Notes under the pieces: model-generated
The model's database searches: none
Seen by the model: only the letters and a program-made list of their open reading frames with translations
What the model was told of the DNA's origin: nothing
Assembly (NCBI GenBank): GCA_019426215.1
Contig: CM033391.1
Location: 16,480,708 to 16,544,707 of the forward strand
Source: Buddleja alternifolia
Lineage: Eukaryota > Streptophyta > Magnoliopsida > Lamiales > Scrophulariaceae
Direction: 5' to 3'
DNA length: 64,000 nt
Part shown: one piece after another, positions 10,916 to 22,726 of the stretch
Position numbering within the stretch: the stretch's first letter is position 1
Layout of the letters: every line of letters starts with the position of its first letter
Translations under genes and position numbers: made by a program

Positions 10916-11849
10916 TAAATTACTGCAATGGGACTGGCCTCTTAGCCGCAAGAGCCACCTTCGGGGTCCCTATATTTGGCATCTTTCCGCTATTTTATCG
11001 CATGCATGATATAAATTTGAACTCTTCTTGATCGACATTATATGAAGCTCTCCGTTGTATGTACAAGCTCCTAAAACACTAATTTCACTTCCTTTCTTGT
11101 TTGCATATGTTTTTCTCGCCGCTATTATCAATGGTTGGAGGCGAATAAGGTTATCGTTCAATGGTAAAATGGAGGTGTAGTGGCACATCAAACGTCATGG
11201 TGCAACGGTATGGTGGTTCTACGGCTATGGTGGCGGTTTGGAGGATGTTTGGGGTTCGGTGATGAACTCTCTTCCACTTTGATGGTTCGCATGGGTAAGA
11301 CCACTGTGGTGGTGGGTGTGCAAGTTGTGGAGTCTTAAAGGAAACATGAATTCTTACCATCCATGGTGGTGGAGCAGTAATTCAGTCGCACGAGAAACGA
11401 TGGAAGTGGGCCAGTAGTATCACAGACGAGGGGATAAAGGATGAAGAATGGGTGGAGCGAAATACGTTTAAGTCTTGTTAAGAAATTAGGGAAATGCACG
11501 CGTTGATCAAAGATGAAGTATGAAGTTAAAATGTTTTAAATTTTTGTTGAAAAATTAGGGAAAATCAAAACTTTTGGGGTACTTTGAACAATTTAGATGG
11601 ATGGGGTGTTGGGACAAACTTATAATATGTATAGGGAAATGCAAAGTAAAAGGTACAACGAAGATTACCCCAACCGTACAGGCTTCTGAGCACTTTGCCC
11701 TTTATTCTAAAAAAGCTCGCATTTAACACCCCAACTTTTGATTTTTTTTTCCAGAATACCCCCCAATTTTCTTTCTGGCAAAAGATTTATCCAAAGACTC
11801 TTAGATGTGTGTATTTGGCCCCTTAACCTTAAAAAATGTGCACTTTAAC
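10916..11849. other. Unassigned host-like sequence between Copia-1 and the first MULE
   Basis: There is a 73-codon minus-strand frame at 10970-11191 (containing GSEISVLGACTYNGELH) whose composition looks protein-like, but I do not recognise it and it lacks flanking exons. It may be a gene fragment. From about 11690 to 11849 the sequence is a diverged inverted match to about 18030-18229, suggesting that an older element encloses both MULEs. Confidence 0.35.
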
Positions 11850-12212
11850 GGAAAAATCGCAATTTTGGTACACTTATGTGGCCTGCACGTTTTTTTGGTA
11901 CATTAATATGGGGGGTAGCAATTTGGGTACATTATTGATAGGGTAAAAACAGTAACCTACCTAAACTTTTCGAGTTTTGACACTTTTTTATACAAACTTT
12001 TTTTTTTTACACTTATTTATCTAAACTAATCGATTTTTACACAATTTTATCTTTTGGCATTTTCCGGCGGAATATTCCGCCGGAATTCTGTCACATGCAA
12101 CTCATGTGACCAATTTATGGGTAAAAATGGAATTTCACACAAAATTTGAAGGTTATCTTAGTCATTTACCATTTTCCCCTCTCTTTTTTCTCTCTCTATC
12201 CTATCTTCTTCA

Positions 12213-12409
12213 ACCCACCACTCCCCCCCCCCCAACACACACACACCAGACGCACACACACACTCACTCACATATATATATGTGTGTGTATATCTATATA
12301 TAACACAAAAATTTGAATCACACACACATATATACGTACAACACACAAATATATATATATACACACACACACGCAGACACACACACACATATATACGTAC
12401 AACACACAA

Positions 12410-12444
<35 letters not shown>

Positions 12445-12715
12445 CACACACACACATTTATATACACACACACACACACATATTTATATACACACACACG
12501 CAGACACACACACACACACACATATTTATATACACACACACGCAGACACACACACACACACATATTTATATACACACACACGCAGACACACACACACACA
12601 CACATATTTATATACACACACACACACACACGCATATTTATATACACACACACGCAGACACACACACACATATTTATATACACACACGCAGACACACACA
12701 CACACACATATTTTT
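12213..12715 (+). repeat. Poly-C then (CA)n minisatellite with cgcagac and atatttatata interruptions
   Basis: A run of Cs at 12225-12233, then long (CA)n tracts broken at regular intervals by ACGCAGACAC and ATATTTATATAC, giving units of about 35-45 bp. All reading frames here are artefacts. Confidence 0.92.
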
Positions 12716-12729
12716 TTTTTTTGGGTTAC

Positions 12730-12808
12730 TCTGCGTGTATATATGTGTAAATGTGTGCGTGAGAGTTGAAGTCTGCGTGTGTGTATATAAATATGTGTGT
12801 GCGCCTGC

Positions 12809-12840
<32 letters not shown>

Positions 12841-12952
12841 TTGTGTGTGTGTATATATATATATATTTGTGTGTGTGTGTCTGCGTGTGTGTGTATATAT
12901 ATATATATATATTTGTGTGTGTGTGTATATATATATACACAGTGAGTGTGTG

Positions 12953-12984
<32 letters not shown>

Positions 12985-13078
12985 TTGTGTGTGTGTATGT
13001 ACACAGTGTGTGTGTGTGTGTCTGGTGTGTGTGTTGGGGTGGAGGGGGTGGTGGTGGTGGTGGGGGGGGGGGGGGGTT
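12730..13078 (+). repeat. (TG)n/(TA)n tract ending in poly-G
   Basis: The mirror of the preceding block: GTCTGCGTGTGTGTATATA-type units, then a GGTGGTGG block and a run of about 12 Gs. Together with 12213-12715 it forms a very large imperfect inverted repeat. Confidence 0.92.
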
Positions 13079-13560
13079 GAAGAAGTGGGGCTCACCAATT
13101 TAAGTAAGGGCAAAAAAGACTTTTAGCCAAAAATTGGATTCCACCGGAATATTCCGCAGAAAAATGCCAAAAGATAAAATTGTGTAAAAATCGATTAGTT
13201 TAGATAAATAAGTGTAAAAAAAAAAAAGTTTGTATAAAAAAGTGTCAAAACTAGTAAAGTTTAGGTAGGATACTGTTTTTACCCCTAAAAAAATTTAGCA
13301 ATTTCAGTACATATCGCCAGAAATTGCTGACATGGCGCCGAAAATTGCTGACGTGGCCGCCGAAAAATGTCAAAATTGGGGATTTTTCATAATGGAGGGA
13401 AAATTGCTGACGTGGCATCCAAGTGGACAATGAGTTGATGTCGACAATGAGGCCAAATTGACAAACTTTAAAATTTTTGCTACTTGGGAGGTTTGAACCT
13501 TTGACATTTGAGCTAAAAATTAACATTCCCACCACTCCACCACATGCCATAACTTGATTT

Positions 13561-14654
13561 ATTTTGCTTTAGTTTATGTACTTATATCATTACTTCAATC
13601 TATGACTTATAAATATTATTCTCCAAAGTAATTTTCTTTTTAACATAAGACTATAACTTTAATGATATTGTAATAAAATATATTAAAAAAATCTTATAAA
13701 AAACTAAAATATATTAAAAATTCAAATACATATAAATATTTAAAAACATACATATTTAAGTAGTTGATGAGTTTACAAAATTAATATTTTAAATATATAT
13801 TCTTTGTCGTTATTAATAATAATATATATTAATATATTTTAGTTCATAAATTTTTATATAAATTAATCTTCTAAATATGTTTCTCAATGCAATTTTTCTA
13901 GAAAGATATTGTTTTTCAAGAATTTTTTTATATCTAACATAATTATTTAAATAAGATGGACGTATATTTTTGGATATAATTTCTCCATAATAAAACAAAC
14001 ATATGTAACTATTTAAATAATCTTTTATATATGTACTTATTCAAAATATATAGGGACGTATATTTAAATATTCTTTTATATATGTACGTATTAATTATGA
14101 TTTTAATCTTAAATTCTCATATTTTTTAATCTTTTTGAAAGCTTTAAAAAAATATTTTTTTTGATAACTACCATATTAGAATTAAAAATAAATTATAAAA
14201 AATTATTTAGAATATTTAATAATAAAAAATAAAATTGGTTTTATACCATTTATCAATTTAAAATAAAAAAATTGTAGAATGGGTTTTAAGATTGAAACGT
14301 ATTTTAATTGGTTTTGGGGAAACAAAAATTTATTGTAGGGGGATTTTAGTATTTTTTTTTCTTACAAATATTTAATATATTTTAAATATTTACAAGAACA
14401 TGTACATGTAAAAAATATATAATATCTATATATGTTATAATTGAAATAATTGTATATTTTATGATAAATTTTTAGATAAAATAATTGTATACTCGAAATA
14501 TATAATTACTCTTTTCATACATGAATTATTAGTTATATCTTTTAGTGTATATAAATTTAATAAATATATAAATATTCTTATATAAAATCTTAATACATAT
14601 TACTAAGACATATACCAAGGTAATGGTATAAGTAACTAAACTAAAGCCAAATAG
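13561..14654. other. AT-rich core of MULE-A
   Basis: Extremely AT-rich, no coding capacity, and no repeat other than short A/T runs. Confidence 0.6.
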
Positions 14655-15504
14655 AACAAGTTATGGCATGTGATGGAGTGGTAGAAGTGCTAAATTTTAG
14701 CTCAAAGGTCATGGGTTCAAACCTCCCTAGTAGTAAATTTTTTTAACTTTGTCCAATTAGCCACCATGTCATCAATCCATTATCCACTTGGCTACCACAT
14801 CATCAATTTTCCCTCCAATTCTGAAAAATCCCCAATTTTGACATTTTCCTGTGACCACGTCAGCAATTTCTAGTGATATGTACTAAAACTGCTAATTTTT
14901 TACCAATAATGTACCCAAATTGCTGCCCTCCTACATTAGTGTACCAAAAAAACGTGCAGACCATATTAGTGTACCAAAATTGCAATTTTTCCGCACTTTA
15001 ACCATCAAATTCTTATTTTGGTTGAATAAAGTAGAGTAGTTCACCAAAAAAATTGTCATGTACTAATTTCTTCCATTATATATGGATATTATAACCAAAG
15101 GAAAAATTACAATTTTGGTCCTATATATTGTTGTGGTTGGGGGGGGGGGGGGGGGTTGGTGAGTCCTATAATTTTTAATTTTGTGGCAATTTTAGTCCTC
15201 AGTGTGGCAATTTTGGTCCTCTGGGCTGAATTTTTTTTTTAATTGGGGATTTTCAAGAGAAAATGTAGTTTTGAATGATTTTTTTTTGGGGGGGGGGGAG
15301 GGGATTGTGGAATTTGTTAATATTTTATTTATATATATAGCTATATAAACACACAACACACACTATCAACAACAATATGCAACAAATTTTTTATTTTTCA
15401 TATTTATTTATCTATTTTTTCCCCTTAATTAATTAAGAATCGTAATTTCACAGTATCTTAAAACAATATAAATTAATATTATTTACTATCAATGGTTGTA
15501 TATA

Positions 15505-15516
15505 ATATATGTATTT

Positions 15517-15561
<45 letters not shown>

Positions 15562-15562
15562 A
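15505..15562 (+). repeat. (CA)n(TA)n microsatellite
   Basis: A pure ACACAC run followed by ATATAT within MULE-B. Confidence 0.9.
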
Positions 15563-15791
15563 CATTTCAACTTTAGAAAAATTATAAAATACTCCCCGTC
15601 TCCATAACATATCGAGTACTCCTCTTAGATAAATTGATACCATATGTTAAAGTATGAAAAATAAAAATAAATTAGATTTAGACATTATTTAGTAATTGTT
15701 TATTATTATATTTTTTATTTTCTATGTATGTATGTAAATATATTTTAGTATACTTGTATTTTAGCAAGTTTATTTTTATATTGTGGATCTC

Positions 15792-17527
15792 TGTTAGGAA
15801 TTTCATGTTAGATGTTTTGATGATGACAAGATAGGATTTCATGTTAGACCCCAAAAGAATGTAAGTTTATACTTTCATAGAATATCTGTATAAGCCTTTG
15901 AAAGTTTATTAGTTTGTTAGGCTTGTAATTTTTATCTTTGTAGATTTTAGACTAAGTATTTGATACCCAGTCACTGATAGAATTCTGAGTGAGTCTATCA
16001 TTGAGTCTGTCAAGCGCTTAAAGATTGTCTTAAGCGCTCAGCAACTCAAGCGTCCAAGTGACTCAAGCATCCAACTTTCAGATTCATCTAAAGAATAAAA
16101 CCCAAGTTATCAAGGACTTAAATGCAATCACCAATGGACATTTATTTCTAACGGGAAATAAATTCAAAACGCATTAAATGCTTGATAAGTGCATTAAATG
16201 TAACAAGACAGTGTGAGTTGTGGACAAGCCACCTTTTGACTAGACTGTCAGCTTTTCAGAATTCAAGTCTGCTCCTGTCCAATTAGAACCAGCAAAAATT
16301 GAAGAATGTCAGAAAGGGACTATTTGCGTGAGAGACACGCTCCTGATTGTGTCCAACGGACAACTCCCAAGAATCTCTATAAATAGTGCCCTCCAGCAAA
16401 ACCTTTATGTACGGGAAAAGAGACCAAAATTATACACGCATATACACAAGAAAAGGTCCAAGCTTTGCTGAAATTATTTGAGAGAAAAGCTTAGACACTC
16501 CATAGCCATATTGGAACTCGAGAAAGTTCATTGATTCAACAAGCAGTATTTTTGTGTAAAAGAAGCTTGTTGAAGTAGGTCTTTATTGAAGCTCCAAAAT
16601 CCTTCAAGCTTCTCAAATACATTCCAAAGACAGTCACCGATATCTCAAACATCTTCATAGAAGAACCGTACACTACTACTAAGATATCCAAAGTTGTTTG
16701 AACTTCCCAACATCAAACAAACCCATGACAGAACCCTCAACCTCTTTCATCTGAGTGAGAAAGTTGTTCATTCCACAAGCAATATTTTTGTGTAAAAGAA
16801 GCTTGTTGAAGGTCTTTATTGGAGCTGAAATCTGTGTGACCAAGGAGCTCGAGATCGTTTTCTGAGGATAGAAGTGCCTTGTTCCAGAAATCTGTGTGAC
16901 CAAGGAGCCCAAGTCATCGACTTCCATTTGTTCCCTATTTTGTAGAAGTCTTTGTTTGACTCTTCGAGAATCAATTTAGTGGATTGCCTCCGAGTGATCA
17001 AAGTAGAAGAAGGACGTAGCTGGAATTACTTCACTTAGTGAACCTTACAATATCTTGTGTCACTTACTGCTCTATTGCTTTACCTTACTCTTGCATATTA
17101 CATCTCTGAAAAGGCATTAAAACAGTTAAGTGACTATTTGAAAAAAGAGAATGCTAAGCTTTCAAATCAGTCTTAAGTGCTTGACCAAACGCTAAGCTCT
17201 TTAAGCGTTCAAAATGATTTAAAGATAAGCGACTAAGGAAAAACTTTGTGACGCTAAACACTTTCAAAGAGAAGACTTATAAAATCATTCCGCTGTGCTA
17301 ACATCGATCAAATAACTGAACGCTTAAACCTATCTGGTTATAGTATTCAAATCTTGAAGTCTAAGTTAACTTTCTAAAAACAGTCTTCAATAGATGCTTA
17401 GCCAAGCGCCTATATTTTCAAGCTTCCAAACCAATTTTAATCTGAATAATCTTTTAAGTCGAAAAAGATTTCAGAGTCTACTCAACCCCCTCTTCTAGAC
17501 CCTTTCGTATGCCACGTGGGACCAACA
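15792..17527. mobile_element. Solo LTR, Copia-type, inside MULE-B
   Basis: 1736 bp, starting TGTTAGGAATTTCATG and ending GGGACCAACA, flanked by a perfect 5-bp duplication ATCTC at 15787-15791 and 17528-17532. The start followed by 'gttttgatgatgacaag' and the 'caaccccctcttctag' block near the end are typical of long plant Copia LTRs (SIRE/Bianca-like; lineage not certain). An internal duplication repeats the 'gtgtaaaagaagcttgttga' segment at 16554 and 16791. No coding sequence, so it is a solo LTR. Orientation is probably plus if the TGATGATGACAAG block lies near the LTR start, as in relatives. Confidence 0.85.
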
Positions 17528-17818
17528 ATCTCAAATGGATGCACAATAATTATTTTCCCCCCAAAATCAACAAAAGTTCAAATTTCCCCTCCAAAATTCA
17601 AAAAAAACCTCAAATTGGATGCAAAATCCCCAATTTTTAGAATTTTTTGGCTCGGGGGATCAAAATTGCCACTCGGAGGACTAAAATTCCCACAAAATTT
17701 AAAGATACAGGACTTAATTGCAAGTTAGAAAATATACTGTCCAAAAGTTGCAACCCCCCCCCCTCCCCCCCCCCCACTAATATATAGTACCAAAATTGCA
17801 ATTTTCCCTATAACCAAA

Positions 17819-18230
17819 CTAACCTTATATATTGACATTCCAATCAATTCGAGTTATCTTAAAATTAAAAATTAAATTAATAGTTATTTTTTATACATGA
17901 ATAAATGTATGATAACCATATAGTTTTTAATTATAAAGTTATTCAAATTGATTAATATGTCCATATATATTAAGAGGTAGATTCCACATGTCAAATATTT
18001 GGTGAAATATTCCACTTTATTCAGTCAAAATATCAATGGGTAAACTGCACATTCTTTTTAACGTCGGGGGCAAAGTGCATCTTTATTTATGGTTAGTTGG
18101 TAAAGTACACAAATTTTGGAGTATATAAGAATCTCCAATGGAATATTATGTGGAAAACGGAATTGGAGGTATTCTCAAAAAAAGAAAAAAAAAGCTAAGG
18201 TTAAGCTGTCAAATGAGAACTTTTCGGACA
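17819..18230. other. Unassigned AT-rich flank
   Basis: No gene. 18030-18229 is a diverged inverted match to 11690-11849 (see findings). Confidence 0.35.
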
Positions 18231-18919
18231 TAGGGATATCAATGAGTTCGGATAGAGCGAGTACCTGACCCAAACTCGCCCCATTTGGGATGAGTATGAG
18301 TTTAATTAAATGGGACCGGGTCTAAGTCTGGGTATTGAAATTCTAGCTTCCGCCTGATCCAAAGTGGGTAACGAGTCCAGGAGATATCCGCTCTGGACCC
18401 GGACCTAGACCCATACCCAGACTCGCCCCAATTGTTATATATATTTTTTTGTAATTTTATATATCATAAGGTATTATTTAGTATTTATAAATATTACTAA
18501 ATTTTAATTAATATATATTAATTAAAACTCAAAATATGAGAAAAGTGTGTTTTTTTTTTTTTTTGGTACAAAGAAAAGTGCTCTTTCAAGTAGTAATATA
18601 GTACTATGCAACAACTCTAATTTCTCGTTTCTCAAGCAAGTATGGAGATTACTTTATTTTTTTGAGATTTGTAATTAATTTGAATGTGTTTACATTATAA
18701 TACATGATGACTTATATTTTTGGATGTGTTTATATTGATTTGATGTTATTTTATATGTTTTGTACAAAAAAATAGTAGGAAAAAATAGATGTCAGATTGG
18801 TTCTATCGGGTTTCAAGCTGGGCTGGGACGTGATCGGGTCCGAGTATTAAGAAAGCTAAATGGGGTGGGTCCCCAGTCCTGCAATACTCGACTCATACCC
18901 GCCCCGTTGCCATCCAATC
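18231..18919. mobile_element. Degenerate hAT-like MITE
   Basis: The left end TAGGGATATCAATGAG and, reversed, the right end TTGGATGGCAACGGGG are imperfect inverted repeats. Both ends carry repeated GGGT/ACCC-rich sub-terminal motifs (18250-18430 and 18780-18915), as in hAT elements such as the intact one at 54767. The flanks TTCGGACA and ATCAGACG agree at only 5 of 8 bases, so the target duplication is weak. No coding capacity. Confidence 0.5.
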
Positions 18920-18950
18920 AGACGAAGTACAAAACATGGGGAATATGTGT

Positions 18951-19559
18951 TGATGCACGTGGGATTTACACCCATAAATTTATATTATAATAGCGAGAAA
19001 TTGAGTATAATATGTGCATATAAAGCGTAAATAGTAATAGATAATCTTGCATAAAAGTGTAAGAGAATAATAAAGATCAGAATTTATAGTGGTTCGGTCG
19101 ATGAGATCTATATCCATGGGAGGGTAAAGTTGTTGTCTCCCTTATTCATCTTTCAAGACATGTATTTATACAAATTGATAGCATTGGCTAAATATGGTAG
19201 CTAAAATCGAGTTGATCTTCTTCCTGCTCTATTTATGGTAGCTAGGACCATTTTTGGGAATCTGGAGATCTGGCTGGATATGTCCAGAATTAGGCCCTTG
19301 ATCTTGCTTGATTGTCTCTTCCTGCTTTGGAAAGTGTTTGACCAAATCTCCTTAGATTGATTCTTAATGAGATATTTGATTGGATCTTGTCTATTAATTG
19401 ATCCTTTTCCTTTTAGTCTCCGATTGTGCTCCCTTTCGGCTAATGGATCCGACAGATATGTAATTGTATGGGCCAATCTCCTAATTTAAATAGGAAGAAT
19501 AATATATTATTATTTGGCCTTATCAGCTTGGCTCAATGGATGATATTCACCCACATCTA
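18951..19559 (-). repeat. Gypsy-outer 3' LTR (left copy)
   Basis: Starts TGATGCACGTGGG and ends CACCCACATCTA. The right copy, with the hAT removed, matches throughout. The AGTTAGGGGGACTA tract on the minus strand at 19560-19573 is the expected polypurine tract. Confidence 0.9.
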
Positions 19560-19899
19560 TAGTCCCCCTAACTCTGAAGTTTGACTTGTCAAGCCGAAAG
19601 AGTTGAAAAGAATCAATTATAGGAGCCAAGCTGTCAGCTAAAATTCCTCCTGAATTTCTATTGAAAAGTCGAGCTGAGAGGACTACTAAATTTCCACCTG
19701 CAGACTATGCTGAGAATGTTGCTTCTGTATTTTTTAACCCAAATGGAATGACTACATAGCAGTAGGTGCTAAATGAGGTGATAAATCTTCCGTATCCAGT
19801 GGAATCTGGTGATATCCACTCTAGGTGTCCATTGTGCTAAGCAGCTCAAATCCTGCTATCGAGTCAACTAGCTGCTCAATCCTGGGCAATGGGCAATGG
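19560..19899 (-). pseudogene. Gypsy-outer reverse transcriptase, second piece
   Basis: The minus-strand frame from 19899 reads LPRIEQLVDS, FELLSTMDT, a stop, then SGYHQIPLDTED: the Ty3/Gypsy reverse transcriptase between motifs A and B. A TAG replaces the tyrosine codon of the YSGYHQI block. A later block PFGLKN is in a shifted frame. After it the sequence passes directly to the polypurine tract, so the YxDD box, RNase H and integrase are gone. Confidence 0.85.
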
Positions 19900-21572
19900 T
19901 GTTGTGAATCGAACCAGTGGATAAAAAATTTTCTCCGATTCACATAGCCCCAACTCAATTCATGTTTTTGATAATTTCATGGTCACAAAAACAATATCAA
20001 GAATAGGTGGTAGTCTAATTACCTTTTCGATGAAATCCAAAAGTCTAGCCTTTTTGTTGAGAAACAACATATCGTTCCTTCCTCTAGATAATCACGTGAA
20101 AGATGACCTTCAAATCTTGAAGCTCGACCTCCTCTACCTTGGAATGGGTTGGGCGTCTCTACGGTTTATCTGGAGGGAAATGATTTTGTGTTTTACTATT
20201 TTTCACCCTCTAAGATGAAAAATTGACTTGAGTTATGATTTTAGTTAAACACCTAGTGTTTAAATAAAAGACTACTCTTTGACTTAAGGAGAAGAGGGGG
20301 GCGGCCGAGTGTACCCTAGGGATAGGTGTACTGGGCTTTTTCTAACTCCAAGCCCAGTGTTAAGTATTTATTAATATTCCCAGTCTAATCCAATTGGTAA
20401 TTAATTAAATACTAATCTCTTTTTATTAATAGTACTTTATTAGTTCTAAATTAATAATACCATACTATTAATATTGATTCAATAAAAATAATTTTAACTA
20501 CAATAAATAAATATATTTATTATAATCAATACATATCCCTTTTGACAATTTCCACTCCAAGTGAAATTACCAAAATACCTTCAAATAGTAAAACTCCTTT
20601 ACAGTAAAATATCCCTTTTGATTGGCATTGGGAGAATTCTAAGGATATAGTTATCACCAAGCCATCCCGTGAAGGTATACCGAAATCCAATCAAGTACGA
20701 GATGAATATTTCATCACGAACCTTTGTGTTATAAATACTATATGAGTATAAACTCTTCACTGACGCAACCCGATCAAGTAAGAGTTATGGAACATCAAAC
20801 TCATACAACTTAATACTGTACTTTATAATCATACTGATGTGAAATTACCAAACTACCATTCATATCCAATATAAGTCAGACATTAATACTTTAGCCAAAA
20901 ACTTTAATTTCACAACACCTATGACGTACAGGTTGCTTCTCGTTTACTTTCGAGACAATGAATCCCCTATTGGCAGTCCATTTCCCATTGTGAAATGCAC
21001 AAATTGAATCGTACTTCGAGGTCAACCCCACCAATAGGTGATTGGGCCTAACTACTCTAATAACTTATTCAATGGTACGAGCACAATGTAAATGACTCCT
21101 CAGGTCTAAAGTTCACTCATACTATTATAACGGTAATCCTCATCATTGACTGTCACTGAGTAAAAACCTATGTGATAGGATTACAACGAGTCATGTTCGA
21201 ATATGTTAATTCCATTAACCATATTCATAACACCAACTCCCACTATCCAATCAGTGTGAGACTTAGCACTTTTCTTGTCAAAGCAAGTGTCATACGAGTC
21301 AAATCTAAACGCCCAATTTAGATTCTTTAACTCGCGAACCATCTTTATAAGATCAAGCACTTAACTCCACCAGTGCTCCTACTTATCAAATAAGCAGTGG
21401 TGAGTACACCTCGATCTTAAGAACCTATTTGTTCAATATATTTAATGGCCCAATTAGATTTATAAGACAAACTCAATGCCTTTTATTAATCAATAATAAT
21501 GTTCATACAACATAAATAAAACGGCCTCTTAAATCTAATTCCTCAATGGCATGGAGGGCATAACATCTAACA
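19900..21572 (-). repeat. Copia-2 3' LTR (left copy)
   Basis: 1673 bp. Highly similar to 34551-36244, with scattered substitutions and short indels. On the minus strand a polypurine tract AAGTGGGAGATTG abuts it at 21573. Confidence 0.94.
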
Positions 21573-22273
21573 ATCTCCCACTTGCACTCAATGTCAATTT
21601 ATTATTGTATTTGAGTCCCATCTTCTCGAGATGTTTCTCTAGCACCGCCGATGATAGAGGCTTAGTGAGTGGGTCAGATACATTTTTCGCTGAGGATACT
21701 TTCTGCACGGCGATGTCGCCTCTTCCAACGATTTTTCTTGTATTATGTGATACCTTCTCTCTATGTGTTTAGATTTATTACGAGACCTTGGTTCTTTAGC
21801 CAGTGCTATTGCTCCATTGTTGTCACACCATAGTGGCAACGACATTTCCATGCTAGGAACCACTTGAAGTTCAACCATGAACTTCTTTATCCAAATAGCT
21901 TCGTTGAGGCAGCTATGCATTCCGCTTCACATGTGGAGTTCGCAGTTGTGCTTTGCTTGGAACTTTTCCAGGACACTGCCCCACCATTCAGAGTGAATAT
22001 AAACCCAGATGTAGATTTTTAATCATCCACATCAGACTGAAAGTCTGAGTCAGAATATCCATCTACTCTCATCTCTTCATTTCCATATATTAGAAGCATA
22101 TCCTTGATTCTTCTAAGATGCTTAAGGATAGCCTTCACAGCCATCCGATGCTGCTCACTAAGGTTAGTTTGAAACCGACTAACTACACTCACAGCGTAGG
22201 CTATGTCAAATCTCCTGCATAACATTGCATACATGAGACTTCTCACTGCTGATGCATATGAGATATTACTCAT
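21573..22273 (-). pseudogene. Copia-2 RNase H
   Basis: Minus-strand motifs RFQTNLSEQH, DGYSDSDFQSD and CDNNGAIALAKEPRS identify the Copia RNase H region. It is broken into two frames around 21920-22020. Confidence 0.85.
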
Positions 22274-22726
22274 CTTTAGTTTGTCTCATCCAATTTTGGA
22301 CACAGACTTAGAGAGATGTAATCCATATCTCATGGGCAGAAGTCCTCCCTTAGAGTTACTCATTACATATCTCTTAAGGACTTTCTCAAGGTAGAGCTCT
22401 TGGGAGAGGCCTAGCATTCGATTTTCCCTATCCTGGTAGATGCGAATCCCAAGGATGTAGGTTGCTTCTCATGAGTCTTTCATGGAAAATGTGCTGGAAA
22501 ACCATTCCTTGACTGATGTCAACTAGCCTGTGTCATTCCCCATTAGTAATATGCCATCTACATACAACACTAGGAACGTCAACTTGCTCCCACTGGACAA
22601 TTTATAGACACACGGTTCATCTTCATTCTTAATGAATCCATAAGATTTCGCTTCTTGATCGAACTGTTGATTCCAGCTGTGAGACGCCTGCTTAAGTCCA
22701 TAAATGGACTTATTTAGTTTGCAAAT
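22274..22726 (-). pseudogene. Copia-2 reverse transcriptase fragment
   Basis: Contains KLNKSIYGLKQASHSW and LVLYVDGILLMGN: the catalytic YVDD box reads YVDG, so the second metal-binding aspartate is lost. It is cut at 22727 by the plus-strand Gypsy LTR. Confidence 0.85.

Larger units (their letters stand above)
11941..13285. mobile_element. Inverted-repeat element nested in the left arm of MULE-A
   Basis: The ends GGGTAAAAACAGTA and, reversed, GGGGTAAAAACAGTA are inverted repeats of about 150 bp, including the block TTTTGGCATTTTCCGGCGG/CGGAATATTCCG near 12050-12080 and 13143-13165. It is bordered by TA on both sides (11939-11940, 13286-13287). Comparison with the intact right arm of MULE-A shows that the arm sequence resumes directly afterwards. 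The middle is (CA)n and (TG)n repeat. Superfamily uncertain: TA or a 3-bp target would suggest Mariner or Harbinger. Confidence 0.75.
11850..14992. mobile_element. MULE-A: long-inverted-repeat MULE-like element with 10-bp target duplication
   Basis: The ends GGAAAAATCGCAATTTTGG (11850) and, reversed, GGAAAAATTGCAATTTTGG (14992) form inverted repeats that continue for about 340 bp (11850-11940 plus 13286-13560, against 14655-14992). A perfect direct duplication GCACTTTAAC flanks it at 11840-11849 and 14993-15002. A 9-11-bp duplication with long terminal inverted repeats is the mark of Mutator-like elements. There is no transposase, so it is non-autonomous. The left arm is interrupted by the element at 11941-13285. 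Confidence 0.85.
15100..17808. mobile_element. MULE-B: second MULE-like element with 10-bp target duplication
   Basis: The ends GGAAAAATTACAATTTTGG (15100) and, reversed, GGGAAAATTGCAATTTTGG (17808) are nearly the same as those of MULE-A. A perfect duplication TATAACCAAA lies at 15090-15099 and 17809-17818. Inverted-repeat arms of about 150-190 bp contain poly-G (15139-15155) and matching poly-C (17752-17775). There is no transposase. A solo LTR sits inside it. Confidence 0.87.

Noticed and set aside
12213..13078. CRISPR-like regular repeats
   Set aside because: Units are simple-sequence, spacers are not unique, and this is a plant nuclear region.
12158..13113. Many open frames of up to 273 codons rich in His, Thr, Val and Cys
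   Set aside because: All lie in (CA)n/(TG)n repeats and are artefacts.
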